A stretch of 64,000 nucleotides of DNA from Nonomuraea rhodomycinica (GCF_013363995.1 NZ_JABWGO010000001.1:1-64000), one strand, 5' to 3'; shown: positions 41,352 through 49,473, numbered from the stretch's first letter. Numbers and translations are program-made. The notes: a model not told the origin generated them from the sequence alone.

Positions 41352-41450
41352 AAGCTCGCCTCCCCCACCCGTCGCCTGTGGCGAGATTACCCGCACACCT
41401 GGCGATCCCGCCTCTGACGGCGTGCGGGGCCGCCGGTCCAGGCTGTCACC

Positions 41451-42296
41451 ATGAACGCTGCCCGCGGACCACGCGACGACATGATCACGGACTTCTCGCG
41501 CCTGCTCGTGGAGGTGGAGGGGGTGGTCAAGACGGTGTACACCGGCGGCCGCGGGCCGGCCGTCGTCATGATGCCGGAGATGCCCGGCATCAGTCCTGAC
41601 GTCCTTCGGCTCGCGCGATGGATACGCGATGCGGGCTTCACCGTCCATGTTCCCTCACTCTTCGGCACCGACGGCGCCTATCCCACGGCTGAGGACGGCA
41701 GGCAGGTCGTGCGCCGCGCGTGTGTCAGCGCCGAGTTCCGCGCGTTCGCCGGGGGCGGCACCAGCCCGGTCACCGCGTGGCTGCGTGGACTGGCCCGCCA
41801 GGCCCACGCCGCGTGCGGCGGCCCGGGAGTCGGCGCGATCGGGCTGTGCTTCACCGGCAACTTCGCCCTCACCATGACGCTGGAGCCCGCTGTCATCGCC
41901 CCCGTGGTCAACCACCCGTCGCTGCCGCTGGACGACCCCGCCGGACTGGAGCTCAGCGAGGAGGACGCGCGCGCGGTCCGCGAGCGGGTCGCGCGCGACG
42001 GGCTGAAGGTGCTCGCCTACCGCTTCGAGGGCGACCGCTGGTGCACCGGCCGGCGCTTCGCCGCCTACCGGGCGCTGCTCGGCGACGCCTTCGACGGCCG
42101 TGTCCTTCCCGACAGCGCCGCCAACCCCAGCCCTCCCCCGTTCTTCGCCGACGTGGTCGAAACCCCCCACAGCGTCGTCACCGCCCACCTCCTCGACCAG
42201 GACGGGCATCCCACGCTGAACGCCAGGGACGAGATCATCGCCTTCCTGACCGACCGGTTGAACCCGTCCGCACCCCGCGCGAGGCGATCCGGCTGA
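41451..42296 (+). CDS. Dienelactone-hydrolase-family protein
   Basis: 281 residues. The nucleophile elbow is GAIGLCFTGNFALTM, with Cys in the G-x-C-x-G motif typical of dienelactone hydrolases. PEMPGISPDVLRLARWIRDAG is the oxyanion region and HLLDQDGHPTL carries the catalytic His; the acid is probably in the ALLGDAFDGR region. An alpha/beta-hydrolase fold without signal peptide. It likely hydrolyses an ester or lactone; the substrate is unknown. A triple 19-bp tandem repeat follows its stop. Confidence 0.85.
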   Translation: MNAARGPRDDMITDFSRLLVEVEGVVKTVYTGGRGPAVVMMPEMPGISPDVLRLARWIRDAGFTVHVPSLFGTDGAYPTAEDGRQVVRRACVSAEFRAFAGGGTSPVTAWLRGLARQAHAACGGPGVGAIGLCFTGNFALTMTLEPAVIAPVVNHPSLPLDDPAGLELSEEDARAVRERVARDGLKVLAYRFEGDRWCTGRRFAAYRALLGDAFDGRVLPDSAANPSPPPFFADVVETPHSVVTAHLLDQDGHPTLNARDEIIAFLTDRLNPSAPRARRSG

Positions 42297-42301
42297 ACGA
42301 C

Positions 42302-42358
42302 CGGGCTCAGCGGATCACGTCGGGCTCAGCAGGTCACGCCGGGCTCAGCGGGTCACGG
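42302..42358. repeat. Three tandem 19-bp repeats spanning the sigma-gene stop
   Basis: CGGGCTCAGCGGATCACGT, CGGGCTCAGCAGGTCACGC and CGGGCTCAGCGGGTCACGG occupy 42302-42320, 42321-42339 and 42340-42358. Each contains TCA, which on the minus strand is a TGA in the same context as the real stop of the ECF41 gene (42345-42347). The 3' end of that gene was therefore duplicated twice into the spacer. Confidence 0.8.
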
Positions 42359-43253
42359 CGGTCTCCCGCTCCACGCGCGACAGCTTCTCGGGATTGCGCA
42401 CGTGGTAGGCGCCGGTGACGTAGCCGTTCTCCACGCGCACCGCCACCACCCCGTCGACCTGCCCGTCGACGCGTACGAGCAGCCCCGGGCCGCCGTTGAT
42501 CTGCACCAGCTCGACCGACCTGTGCGCGTCCCGCTTCCACCAGCCCACCGCCAGCAGGCGAGCCACGTTGTCGATCCCCACCACGGGCCGCAGCAGCGCG
42601 TGCCGGATCCCGCCGCCGTCGCTGAGGGCGACCACGTCCGGCGCGAGCACGTCGAGCAGGCTCTGCAGGTCGCCGGTCTCCACCGCCCGCTGGAAGGCCC
42701 GCAGCGCGGCCCGGTGCTCGGCGGGCGAGCCGGGGCCGCGCGGCCGGCGCGCGGCGACGTGCGCGCGTGCCCGGTGGGCGATCTGGCGGACCGCGGCCGG
42801 GCTCTTGCCGACGGCCCCGGCGATCTCCTCGTAGTCCAGGCCGAACACCTCGCGCAGCACGAACACCGCCCGCTCGGTCGGCTGGAGGGTCTCCAGCACC
42901 AGCAGCATCGCCATGGAGACACTGTCGGCCAGCTCGACGTCCTCGGCCACGTCGGGCGCGGTCAGCAGCGGCTCGGGCAGCCACGGCCCGACGTAGGACT
43001 CCTTGCGCCGGCCGAGCGTGCGCAGCCGCTTCAGCGCCTGCCGGGTGGCGATCCGGACCAGGTACGCGCGCTGGTCCAGCACCTGGCCCAGGTCGACGCC
43101 CATCCACCGCAGCCAGCTCTCCTGCAGGACGTCCTCGGCGTCGGCGGCCGAGCCGAGCAGCTCGTAGGCCAGGGTGAACAGCAGGTTGCGGTGGGCGACG
43201 AACGCCTCGGTGGCCGGGTCCATGCGGCTGTCACGAGCGAGGTCCATGCCCAT
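42345..43253 (-). CDS. ECF41-type RNA polymerase sigma factor (SigJ-like) with SnoaL-like C-terminal domain
   Basis: About 302 residues. Sigma-2 (FVAHRNLLFTLAYELLGSAADAEDVLQESWLRW) and sigma-4 (RAVFVLREVFGLDYEEIAGAVGKSPAAVRQIAHRARAHV) are followed by a C-terminal NTF2/SnoaL-like domain (ALRAFQRAVETGDLQSLLDVLAPDVVALSDGGG). This fusion defines ECF41, where the extension controls the sigma's activity in place of a separate anti-sigma factor. It is divergent from a carboxymuconolactone-decarboxylase gene and an NmrA gene, the usual ECF41 targets. TGTCACA boxes lie in the shared promoter. Start could be 43253, 43247 or 43223. Confidence 0.9.
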   Translation of the reverse strand: MGMDLARDSRMDPATEAFVAHRNLLFTLAYELLGSAADAEDVLQESWLRWMGVDLGQVLDQRAYLVRIATRQALKRLRTLGRRKESYVGPWLPEPLLTAPDVAEDVELADSVSMAMLLVLETLQPTERAVFVLREVFGLDYEEIAGAVGKSPAAVRQIAHRARAHVAARRPRGPGSPAEHRAALRAFQRAVETGDLQSLLDVLAPDVVALSDGGGIRHALLRPVVGIDNVARLLAVGWWKRDAHRSVELVQINGGPGLLVRVDGQVDGVVAVRVENGYVTGAYHVRNPEKLSRVERETAVTR

Positions 43254-43275
43254 ACGATCCCGGCTCCTGCCGCAG

Positions 43276-43324
43276 TGTGACACCCGCGGCCGGTGGCCTA
43301 TGTCACACCGGCCCGGCTGTCACA
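43276..43324. promoter_or_regulatory. TGTCACA boxes of the ECF41 divergon
   Basis: TGTCACA occurs on the plus strand at 43301-43307 and 43318-43324, and on the minus strand (plus TGTGACA) at 43276-43282. It is the -35 element reported for ECF41 promoters as I recall, so the sigma factor probably drives the CMD-NmrA genes and its own gene. A matching -10 (CGTC) at ideal spacing is not convincing. Confidence 0.55.
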
Positions 43325-43388
43325 CGCGGCGGCCCACCGGGATCTCTTGCCCGTACCGCACGACACCACGAGCAAGGAAGTCTCCACC

Positions 43389-43895
43389 ATGTCCACCATG
43401 TCCACACCCACGCCGACCGGCCCGCGCTCGCGCATGCCCAGCCCGCTGCCCTTCCTGCCCGAGATGGCGGAGGTGGGCGAAGGGCTGCACAAGGCCCTGC
43501 GCAACAGTGCGATCCCGGCGACGACCATCGCCCTGCTGCAGCTGCGCGCCGGGCAGCTGCTCGGCAGCACGTACTTCACCATCCGGGAGACGGCGAACCT
43601 GCGCGGGATCGGCGAGTCGCAGGAGCGCATCACCGCCGTGGCCACCTGGCGGGACGCCACCTGCTTCACCGCCGCCGAACGGGTCGCGCTGGAGCTCGTG
43701 GAGGCGGTCCTCACCCCGAACCCGTCCGGGGAACGCGTCCCCGACGAGCTGTATGCCAGGGCGGCCGAGCACTACGACGACAAGGCGATGTGGTCGCTCA
43801 TCATGGCGATCGCCCACATCGGCTTCTTCACCCCCGCGGCGCTCATCGCCAAGCCGATCCCCGGCATGCCCCCGGGTCAGAACTACAGCGCGTGA
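43389..43895 (+). CDS. Carboxymuconolactone decarboxylase/AhpD-like protein
   Basis: 168 residues. The AhpD-like helical core is LRNSAIPATTIALLQLRAGQLLGSTYFTIRE; the usual redox C-x-x-C at this position is absent (GQLLGSTYFT). Then GESQERITAVATWRDATCFTAAERVALELVEAVL. Members beside ECF41 sigma factors often lack one or both cysteines. AAGGAAG lies about 14 bases before ATG 43389. It is co-transcribed with the NmrA gene 14 bases downstream. Expected cytoplasmic; real activity unknown. Confidence 0.85.
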   Translation: MSTMSTPTPTGPRSRMPSPLPFLPEMAEVGEGLHKALRNSAIPATTIALLQLRAGQLLGSTYFTIRETANLRGIGESQERITAVATWRDATCFTAAERVALELVEAVLTPNPSGERVPDELYARAAEHYDDKAMWSLIMAIAHIGFFTPAALIAKPIPGMPPGQNYSA

Positions 43896-43909
43896 GAAAG
43901 GCACCCAGC

Positions 43910-44668
43910 ATGACCATCACCACGTTCGCGGTCGCCGGAGCGACCGGACGGCTGGGACGCCACGTCGTCGAGGTCCTGGCCGAGCGGGGGCACCGGGTGG
44001 TGCCGATGTCGCGGGCCACCGGCGTGGACGTCATCACCGGCGACGGCCTGGCCGAGGCGCTCACCGGCGTGGACGTCATCGTCGACGTCGCCTCCTGGCA
44101 CGCCTCCGAGCAGGAGGCGGCGACGGAGTTCTTCCGCACCTCGGCCCGCAACCTGCACGCGGCGGGCCGCAAGGCGGGAGTCGCCCGGATCGTCGCGGCG
44201 TCCATCATCGGCGTCGACAAGGCCACCACGGGTTTCCTGGCCGCCAAGAAGGTGCACGAAGAGGTCCTTTCGGCCGGGCCGCTGCCGGTCCGCATCCTGC
44301 GGGCCGCGCAGTTCCACGAGTTCGTCGGCCAGCTCCTGGACTGGCAGCCGGGCGACGTGGCCCACATCCCGGCCTTGCCCACCCAGCTCGTGGCCTGCCG
44401 CACCGTGGCCGAGGAACTGGTCGGCCTCGCGCTCGACCCGGAGGCGCCCGCTCCGGGAACGCCGATCCCCGAGATCGCCGGACCCCGCGAGGAGACCATG
44501 GCGCGCGCGGCCCGGCTCCTCGGCGCCCGCCGGGGCGTCAAGGTCGTCGGCGTCGACGGCTCCGGCATGCCCGACGCCGAGCTCGCCGCCGGCGGCGCCT
44601 TCCTGCCCGGCCCGCACGCCAAGCTCGCCGGACCCACCTTCCAGGAGTGGCTCGACACCCAACCCTGA
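43910..44668 (+). CDS. NmrA/SDR-a family NAD(P)-binding protein
   Basis: 252 residues. The Rossmann motif is TTFAVAGATGRLGRHVVEVLAERGHRV (G-x-x-G-x-x-G). Later blocks VDVIVDVASWHASEQEAATEF and RILRAAQFHEFVGQLLDW match the NmrA-like/epimerase group. There is no Tyr-x3-Lys active site at the canonical place; many NmrA proteins bind NAD(P) as sensors. It forms, with the preceding gene, the CMD plus oxidoreductase/epimerase set that accompanies ECF41 sigma factors. Confidence 0.85.
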   Translation: MTITTFAVAGATGRLGRHVVEVLAERGHRVVPMSRATGVDVITGDGLAEALTGVDVIVDVASWHASEQEAATEFFRTSARNLHAAGRKAGVARIVAASIIGVDKATTGFLAAKKVHEEVLSAGPLPVRILRAAQFHEFVGQLLDWQPGDVAHIPALPTQLVACRTVAEELVGLALDPEAPAPGTPIPEIAGPREETMARAARLLGARRGVKVVGVDGSGMPDAELAAGGAFLPGPHAKLAGPTFQEWLDTQP

Positions 44669-44697
44669 ACCCGGCCGTACGGCCCAGCGAGAACGCC

Positions 44698-44737
44698 GCG
44701 TCCCTGCCATGCCCGCGCACGGGCATGGCAGGGACGC
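44698..44737. terminator. 18-bp perfect hairpin between convergent genes
   Basis: GCGTCCCTGCCATGCCCG (44698-44715), loop CGCA, exact complement 44720-44737. It separates the NmrA gene (stop at 44668) from the XRE gene (stop at 44748) and can end both transcripts. Its perfect 18-bp stem is the longest in the window. Confidence 0.85.
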
Positions 44738-44747
44738 ACGAAGCGGG

Positions 44748-45002
44748 TCAGCCGGGTACGGCGGGTGTGACGCGGTCGGCCAGCCGGTCCAGGGAGACGC
44801 CGAGCACGTCGGCCAGCGCCGCGATGGTGAAGAACGCCGGCGTGGCGATGCGACCCGTCTCGATCTTGCGGAGCGTCTCGGCCGACATGCCCGCCGCGGC
44901 GGCGACCTCGACGATGCTGCGCTCGCCCCGCGCCAGGCGCAGGGTCACGCCGAGCTGCTCGCCGCGCAGCCGCTCCTCGGGTGTCAGCGGTGGCCGTACC
45001 AT
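44748..45002 (-). CDS. XRE-family transcriptional regulator
   Basis: 84 residues. Nearly all of it is an HTH_XRE domain: LGVTLRLARGERSIVEVAAAAGMSAETLRKIETGRIATPAFFTIAALADVLG. It is divergent from a methionine aminopeptidase gene with half-sites GGTAT/ATACC in the 47-base spacer. The pairing of a short XRE protein with a second type I Map recurs in actinomycetes (from memory). It likely represses both. Confidence 0.85.
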   Translation of the reverse strand: MVRPPLTPEERLRGEQLGVTLRLARGERSIVEVAAAAGMSAETLRKIETGRIATPAFFTIAALADVLGVSLDRLADRVTPAVPG

Positions 45003-45020
45003 GTCTCCATCCTACAGCGC

Positions 45021-45039
45021 GGTATAAGAATACCGGTAT
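45021..45039. promoter_or_regulatory. GGTAT/ATACC half-sites between XRE and map
   Basis: GGTAT (45021-45025), four bases, ATACC (45030-45034), then GGTAT again (45035-45039), the last two joined as ATACCGGTAT. It is the only AT-rich part of the divergent spacer and lies 11 bases before the map ATG. Likely the XRE operator. Confidence 0.55.
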
Positions 45040-45049
45040 AGTTATCGCC

Positions 45050-45817
45050 ATGGTTGAGATCAAAACCGCCGCCGAACTCGACGCCATGCGCGAAGCCGGC
45101 CGCATCGTCGCCCGAGCCATCCAAGCCGTCGCCCACCACGCCACACCCGGCACACGCCTCGACGAACTCGACGAAATCGCCGCCACCGTCATCGCCGAAG
45201 CCGGCGCCACCCCCGCCTTCCTCGGCTACCACCCGCCCTTCGCCCCCACGCCCTACCCGGCGGTCATCAGCACCTCCGTCAACGACGTCATCGTCCACGG
45301 CATCCCCACCGCCTACCGGCTGCGCGAAGGCGACGTGCTCAGCATCGACTGCGGCGCCTACCTCGACGGATGGGCCGGCGACAGCGCCACCACCATCACC
45401 ATCGGACCCCCGTCGCCGGCCGACGCCACCCTCATCGAGGCCACCGCCCGAGCCCTCGACAACGCCATCGCCGCCGCCGTCCCCGGAAACCGCATCGGCG
45501 ACATCAGCCACGCCATCGCCACCACCGCCCGAGCCGCCGGCTACGGCTACCCCCTCGACTTCGGCGGCCACGGCATCGGCCGCCACATGCACGAAGACCC
45601 CCACGTCGCCAACCACGGCCGGCCCGGCCGCGGCCTGCCCCTACGCCCCGGCCTCGTCCTGGCCCTCGAACCCATGTTCATCGCCGGAGGAGCCCACCGC
45701 TACCGCACCGCCCCCGACGGCTGGTCCCTGACCACCCACGACCGAAGCCGCGCCGCCCACGCCGAACACACCGTCGCCATCACCGACGACGGCCCCCGCA
45801 TCCTCACCCTGCCCTGA
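45050..45817 (+). CDS. map: Type I methionine aminopeptidase
   Basis: 255 residues. The five metal ligands are visible in order: Asp in VLSIDCGAYLDGW, Asp in GDSATTITIG, His in GGHGIGRHMHEDPHV, Glu in LALEPMFI, Glu in HAEHTVAITD. The substrate-side His is in IVHGIPTA. It removes the initiator methionine from nascent proteins in the cytoplasm. Genomes like this usually carry two or three Map copies; this one, under a private XRE repressor, is unlikely to be the housekeeping copy beside the ribosomal genes. Codons are strongly biased to C-ending triplets. Confidence 0.92.
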   Translation: MVEIKTAAELDAMREAGRIVARAIQAVAHHATPGTRLDELDEIAATVIAEAGATPAFLGYHPPFAPTPYPAVISTSVNDVIVHGIPTAYRLREGDVLSIDCGAYLDGWAGDSATTITIGPPSPADATLIEATARALDNAIAAAVPGNRIGDISHAIATTARAAGYGYPLDFGGHGIGRHMHEDPHVANHGRPGRGLPLRPGLVLALEPMFIAGGAHRYRTAPDGWSLTTHDRSRAAHAEHTVAITDDGPRILTLP

Positions 45818-45930
45818 CCCTCGCTCCGGCGCTGCGGCACACCTCCCGGGCCCAGGCGGCCGCCCGCCCGGCAACCGCACACCCGCCGCCGCCACACTGA
45901 CGCATCGCGACGGCGGGACACCCGGCGACC

Positions 45931-46443
45931 TCAGCCCAGCCGCACCGGCTGACGCAGCACCGTCCGCGGCCGCGGATCGTCCAACGGCGTCAGATACACC
46001 TCATGATGCGGCCCGTTCGGCACCAGAGCACGCTCCGCCATGAACTCCTCCATCACCTTCAACGTCACGTACTCCTCGCTGAACGGCCCCTCATGCAACG
46101 CCTCCACGCACAACCCCTCCGTGTACGTCACCACCCGCACCCGATCCACCGCCGAACCCGGCGAACGCACCGACTCCCGCGCCGCCTCCACCGCCCCCGG
46201 CTCCGGCGCGCCCGCCAGCGGCAGCATCAGATGCCAGCGCCACAGCTCCCGCTCCACCTCCAGGCCCGGCCGCGGGTCCTCCACCCACCACTGCCCCTCC
46301 AGCGGGCCCGCCGGCCCGCCCATCCCCCCGGCCACCGCGAACAGCGCCCCGATCGCCGCCAGATGCTCAGCGCCGCCCGGCGCCCCCATCCCCGTGACGC
46401 TCAGACACGTCGCCGGACCGTACGTCTTCAGCTCCACCAGCAT
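45931..46443 (-). CDS. GyrI-like small-molecule-binding protein
   Basis: 170 residues. The pattern VELKTYGPATCLSVTGMGAPGGAEHLAAIGALFAVAG, later EALHEGPFSEEYVTLKVMEEFMAE and HHEVYLTPLDDPR, matches the SOUL/GyrI-like effector fold as a free-standing unit. Such proteins bind hydrophobic drugs. It overlaps the end of a MerR gene that carries its own GyrI domain by 16 bases, so the two are coupled. Confidence 0.8.
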   Translation of the reverse strand: MLVELKTYGPATCLSVTGMGAPGGAEHLAAIGALFAVAGGMGGPAGPLEGQWWVEDPRPGLEVERELWRWHLMLPLAGAPEPGAVEAARESVRSPGSAVDRVRVVTYTEGLCVEALHEGPFSEEYVTLKVMEEFMAERALVPNGPHHEVYLTPLDDPRPRTVLRQPVRLG

Positions 46444-47303
46444 GGCTCCTCCTCCAGAGGGATCATCAGATGAGTCACGAGCTCCTCAGGCGCCGTGACG
46501 GACGGATCCGACACGTACACCTCACGGACCGGCCCCCGAACCGCGTGGCGCCGCTCCGCGCACCACGCCAGCACCGCATGAGCGGTCAAGCCGATCTGGT
46601 CATAAGGCCCCACATGCGTCGCGCACGCGAACGCACCCCCGGCCAGCACCTCCACCCGCCCCCCGGCCGGCAGCGCCCCCGACGGCGCCCGCTCCACCAG
46701 CAGAGCGGCCGCCACGTCCATCCCCTCCTGCATGTCCAGCGGGAACAACCCCACCAGCCGCACCGCCGCCCCCGGCGCCACCTGCTCCGCACCGCCGCCC
46801 GAAGATCCACCCCCGGAAGAACCCGTCGCCCCGACGAACTCCAGCAGCCGCGCCATCCCCGCCGACGTCGCCCGCGCCACGTCGGCCTCCCCGGACGCCC
46901 ATTCGCGCACCACCACCGCCAAGCGCGCCGGCTCCACCACCACCCGCACCTCAGCCGACGGCAACCCCCGCGCCATGACCCGCTCCAGCGACGCCAGCGC
47001 GCGACGCCGCCGCGCCAGCTCCGCCTCCAGCCCCTCGCGCACCGACTCCAGCGCCTCAGCAGACCCGTCCAGCACCTGCGCGATGACCGCCAACGGCACA
47101 TCCATCGACCGCAGCAACCCGATCGACAACGCCGCCCGCGCCTGCGACGCCCGGTAATACCGATAACCGGTCGCCTCGTCCACCCACGCCGGCGCCAGCA
47201 GCCCCAGCTCCCCGTAGTGCCGCACCTGCTTGACGCTCAACCGGCCCAGCCGCGCGAACGCCCCGATCGGCAACAACTCCTCGTCGTCCACGCCCCACAG
47301 CAT
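46428..47303 (-). CDS. MerR-family regulator with GyrI-like effector domain
   Basis: 291 residues from ATG 47303 (GGGGGGAGAGG precedes it). The MerR HTH (LLPIGAFARLGRLSVKQVRHYGELGLLAP, then TGYRYYRASQARAAL), a coiled dimer helix (LEAELARRRRALASLERV) and a C-terminal GyrI-like domain (EVRVVVEPARLAVVVREW; CATHVGPYDQIGLTAHAVLAW; VREVYVSDPS) are as in BmrR/TipA-class drug sensors. A Gly/Ser-rich insert (GSSGGGSSGGG) interrupts the effector domain. It likely activates genes in response to a hydrophobic drug, including the overlapping lone GyrI protein. Confidence 0.88.
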   Translation of the reverse strand: MLWGVDDEELLPIGAFARLGRLSVKQVRHYGELGLLAPAWVDEATGYRYYRASQARAALSIGLLRSMDVPLAVIAQVLDGSAEALESVREGLEAELARRRRALASLERVMARGLPSAEVRVVVEPARLAVVVREWASGEADVARATSAGMARLLEFVGATGSSGGGSSGGGAEQVAPGAAVRLVGLFPLDMQEGMDVAAALLVERAPSGALPAGGRVEVLAGGAFACATHVGPYDQIGLTAHAVLAWCAERRHAVRGPVREVYVSDPSVTAPEELVTHLMIPLEEEPCWWS

Positions 47304-47378
47304 GGCCTCTCCCCCCATGGGAGAGTCCACCCGCCGGACGGCACACCCGCCGACCGGCCACAACCGGCTCCGACCGGC

Positions 47379-47409
47379 TTGAACCTCACGCCACGTCAGG
47401 GTGCAAGGT
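47379..47409 (+). promoter_or_regulatory. MerR-type promoter before the TipA-like gene
   Basis: TTGAAC (47379-47384) overlaps a dyad ACCTCAC-x-...-GTCAGGGT (47383-47402), and CAAGGT (47404-47409) sits 19 bases after the -35. A long 19-bp spacer with a central dyad is the hallmark of promoters that MerR/TipAL proteins untwist. This resembles the tipA promoter. Confidence 0.55.
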
Positions 47410-47415
47410 AGGCCC

Positions 47416-48177
47416 ATGAGCCTCTCCGTCGGACAGGTCGCCAAACTCGCCGGCGTCACCGTCCGCACCCTGCACCACTACGACGAGATCGGCCTGCTCA
47501 CCCCCGGCGAACGCACCCACGCCGGCTACCGCCGCTACACCGACGCCGACCTCATCCGCCTCCAGCAGATCCTCCTCTACCGCGAACTCGGCTTCCCCCT
47601 CGACGAGATCGCCGTCATCCTCGACGCCCCCCACACCGACGAACTCACCCACCTGCGCCGCCAGCACGAACTCCTCACCCGCCAAGCCCACCGGCTCAAC
47701 GAAGTGATCAACGCCGTGGAACGCGCCCTCAACGCCCACACCCTCCAGATCTCCCTCACCCCCGAGGAACGCTTCGAGATCTTCGGCGCCTTCCGCCCCG
47801 AAGACCACACCCCCGAAGTCGAACGCCGCTGGGGCGCCACCCCCCAGTACGCCGAAAGCCGCCGCCGCGTCGCCACCTACACCCAGGCCGACTGGCTGCA
47901 GCTCAAAGCCGAAGCCGCCGCCCTCCTCGACGACCTCACCGCCGCCTTCAAAGCCGGCGTCCCCGCCGACAGCGACCACACCATGGACCTCGCCGAACGC
48001 CACCGCGGCCACATCAGCCGCTGGTTCTACCCCTGCACCCCCGACATCCACCAGGGCCTCGGCGACCTGTACGTCACCGACCCCCGCTACACCACGACCT
48101 TCGACCGCCACGCCCCCGGCCTGGCCGCCTACCTCCGCCTGGCCATTCACGCCAACGCCACCCGCCACCCCGCCTGA
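47416..48177 (+). CDS. TipA-like MerR regulator with TipAS thiopeptide-binding domain
   Basis: 253 residues. MerR HTH (LSVGQVAKLAGVTVRTLHHYDEIGLLTP; GYRRYTDADLIRLQ) and long helix (about 80-110), then a TipAS-type all-helical domain (EERFEIFGAFRPEDHTPEVERRWG; YTQADWLQLKAEAAALLDDLTAAFKAG; DLYVTDPRYTTTFDRHAPGLAAYLRLAI). TipAL activates its own gene on binding thiostrepton-like peptides; TipAS, its C-terminal half, captures the drug. This protein is probably a sensor of a cyclic or thiazole peptide, under its own MerR-type promoter. Confidence 0.9.
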   Translation: MSLSVGQVAKLAGVTVRTLHHYDEIGLLTPGERTHAGYRRYTDADLIRLQQILLYRELGFPLDEIAVILDAPHTDELTHLRRQHELLTRQAHRLNEVINAVERALNAHTLQISLTPEERFEIFGAFRPEDHTPEVERRWGATPQYAESRRRVATYTQADWLQLKAEAAALLDDLTAAFKAGVPADSDHTMDLAERHRGHISRWFYPCTPDIHQGLGDLYVTDPRYTTTFDRHAPGLAAYLRLAIHANATRHPA

Positions 48178-48233
48178 GCGGCGCCCTCTATACGATCGGC
48201 TCGATCTTCCGACCAGCCCCAGGAGCCGACCCG

Positions 48234-48695
48234 ATGACGCCGCCGCCCGCCCGGCCCGCCCACCAGCGCAAACACGACACCCTGCACCGGCTGGAGCACG
48301 ACGTCGACGCCTGGGTCGCCACCGCCGACCCCGGCACCGGCGAGCCGTACATGGTGCCGCTGTCCTTCCTGTGGGACGGCGCCACCCTCCTGCTCGCCAC
48401 CGCCGCCGCCAGCCCCACCGCCGCCAACCTCCAGGCGAACGGCAAGGCCAGGCTCGGCCTCGGCACCACCCGCGACGTGGTGCTCATCGAGGGCACCGTC
48501 GAGACCCTGCGCATGGCCGACCTCTCCACGCAGGCCGGGGACGCCTTCGCCGCCAAGACCGGCTTCGACCCGCGCGAGCTCGCCAGCCCGTACCTGTACT
48601 TCCGCGTGCGGCCACAACGCGTCCAGGCGTGGCGCGAGGTCAACGAGCTCGACGAGCGTGACCTGATGACCGGCGGCCGCTGGCACGTCGAGTAG
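48234..48695 (+). CDS. Pyridoxamine-5'-phosphate-oxidase-family (FMN/F420) protein
   Basis: 153 residues. Split-barrel features: VDAWVATADPGTGEPYMVPLSFLWDGATLLLAT, NLQANGKARLGLGTTRDVVLIEGTVETL and YFRVRPQRVQAWREVNE. This is the PPOX class common in actinobacteria, which bind F420 or FMN and reduce small organics. Cytoplasmic. Cofactor and substrate cannot be told from the sequence alone. Confidence 0.85.
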   Translation: MTPPPARPAHQRKHDTLHRLEHDVDAWVATADPGTGEPYMVPLSFLWDGATLLLATAAASPTAANLQANGKARLGLGTTRDVVLIEGTVETLRMADLSTQAGDAFAAKTGFDPRELASPYLYFRVRPQRVQAWREVNELDERDLMTGGRWHVE

Positions 48696-48846
48696 AGCCT
48701 CGCGCACGCCCATCACCGGCGGCCGTACCGGCGTCGCCGGCATCCCCGCTACGCTCGTCCTCGCCGGCGGGGTCCCGCTCGTCCCCGGTGGCGCCCCCGT
48801 AGCGGGCGCCGGCCGGCTCCGCTGACCGGCGCGAGGAGGACAAACC

Positions 48847-49461
48847 GTGCTCGACGACGAACTGCTGGCCGCTGCCGCGCGAGGCGACGTCGCGGCCGTC
48901 CGCGACGCGCTGGCCGCCGGGGCGGACATCGAGGCCCGCGACGGGCGGCGCCGCACCGCCCTGCTGCTGGCCGCGGCGGCCGACCACGTCGAGGTGGCCA
49001 AGGCGCTGGTCGCCGCCGGCGCCGACCCGAACGCCCCCGACGACCGGCACGACACCCCCTGGCTGGTCACCGGGGTCACGGGAAGCGTCGCGATGCTCAG
49101 GACGCTCCTGCCGGCCGGCCCGGACCTGACCATGCGCAACCGCTACGGCGGCGTATCCCTCATACCCGCCTGCGAGCGCGGTCACGTGGACTACGTCCGC
49201 GAGGTGCTCACCACCGGCATCGACGTCGACCACGTCAACGACCTGGGCTGGACCGGCCTGCTGGAGGCCGTCATCCTCGGCGACGGAAGCCGCCCGTACC
49301 AGGAGATCGTCCGCCTGCTCGTCGCCGCCGGAGCCGACGTCGACCTCCCCGACCGCGACGGCGTCACCCCGCTCGCCCACGCCACCGCCAAGGGCCAGAG
49401 CGAGGTGGCCGCCCTGCTCGTCGCCGCCGGAGCGCGGCAGGGCCCGCCGGCGGTGCTCTAA
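48847..49461 (+). CDS. Ankyrin-repeat protein
   Basis: 204 residues from GTG 48847 (GGAGGAC precedes it). At least five ankyrin units are seen: LLAAAARGDVAAVRDALAAGADIEARD, TALLLAAAADHVEVAKALVAAGADPNAPD, TPWLVTGVTGSVAMLRTLLPAG, WTGLLEAVILGDGSRPYQEIVRLLVAAGADVDLPD, TPLAHATAKGQSEVAALLVAAGA. No signal peptide or enzymatic domain, so it is probably a cytoplasmic protein-protein binding module. A second, broken ankyrin gene is at 53416-54169. Confidence 0.9.
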   Translation: MLDDELLAAAARGDVAAVRDALAAGADIEARDGRRRTALLLAAAADHVEVAKALVAAGADPNAPDDRHDTPWLVTGVTGSVAMLRTLLPAGPDLTMRNRYGGVSLIPACERGHVDYVREVLTTGIDVDHVNDLGWTGLLEAVILGDGSRPYQEIVRLLVAAGADVDLPDRDGVTPLAHATAKGQSEVAALLVAAGARQGPPAVL

Positions 49462-49473
49462 GATCACGGGCCT

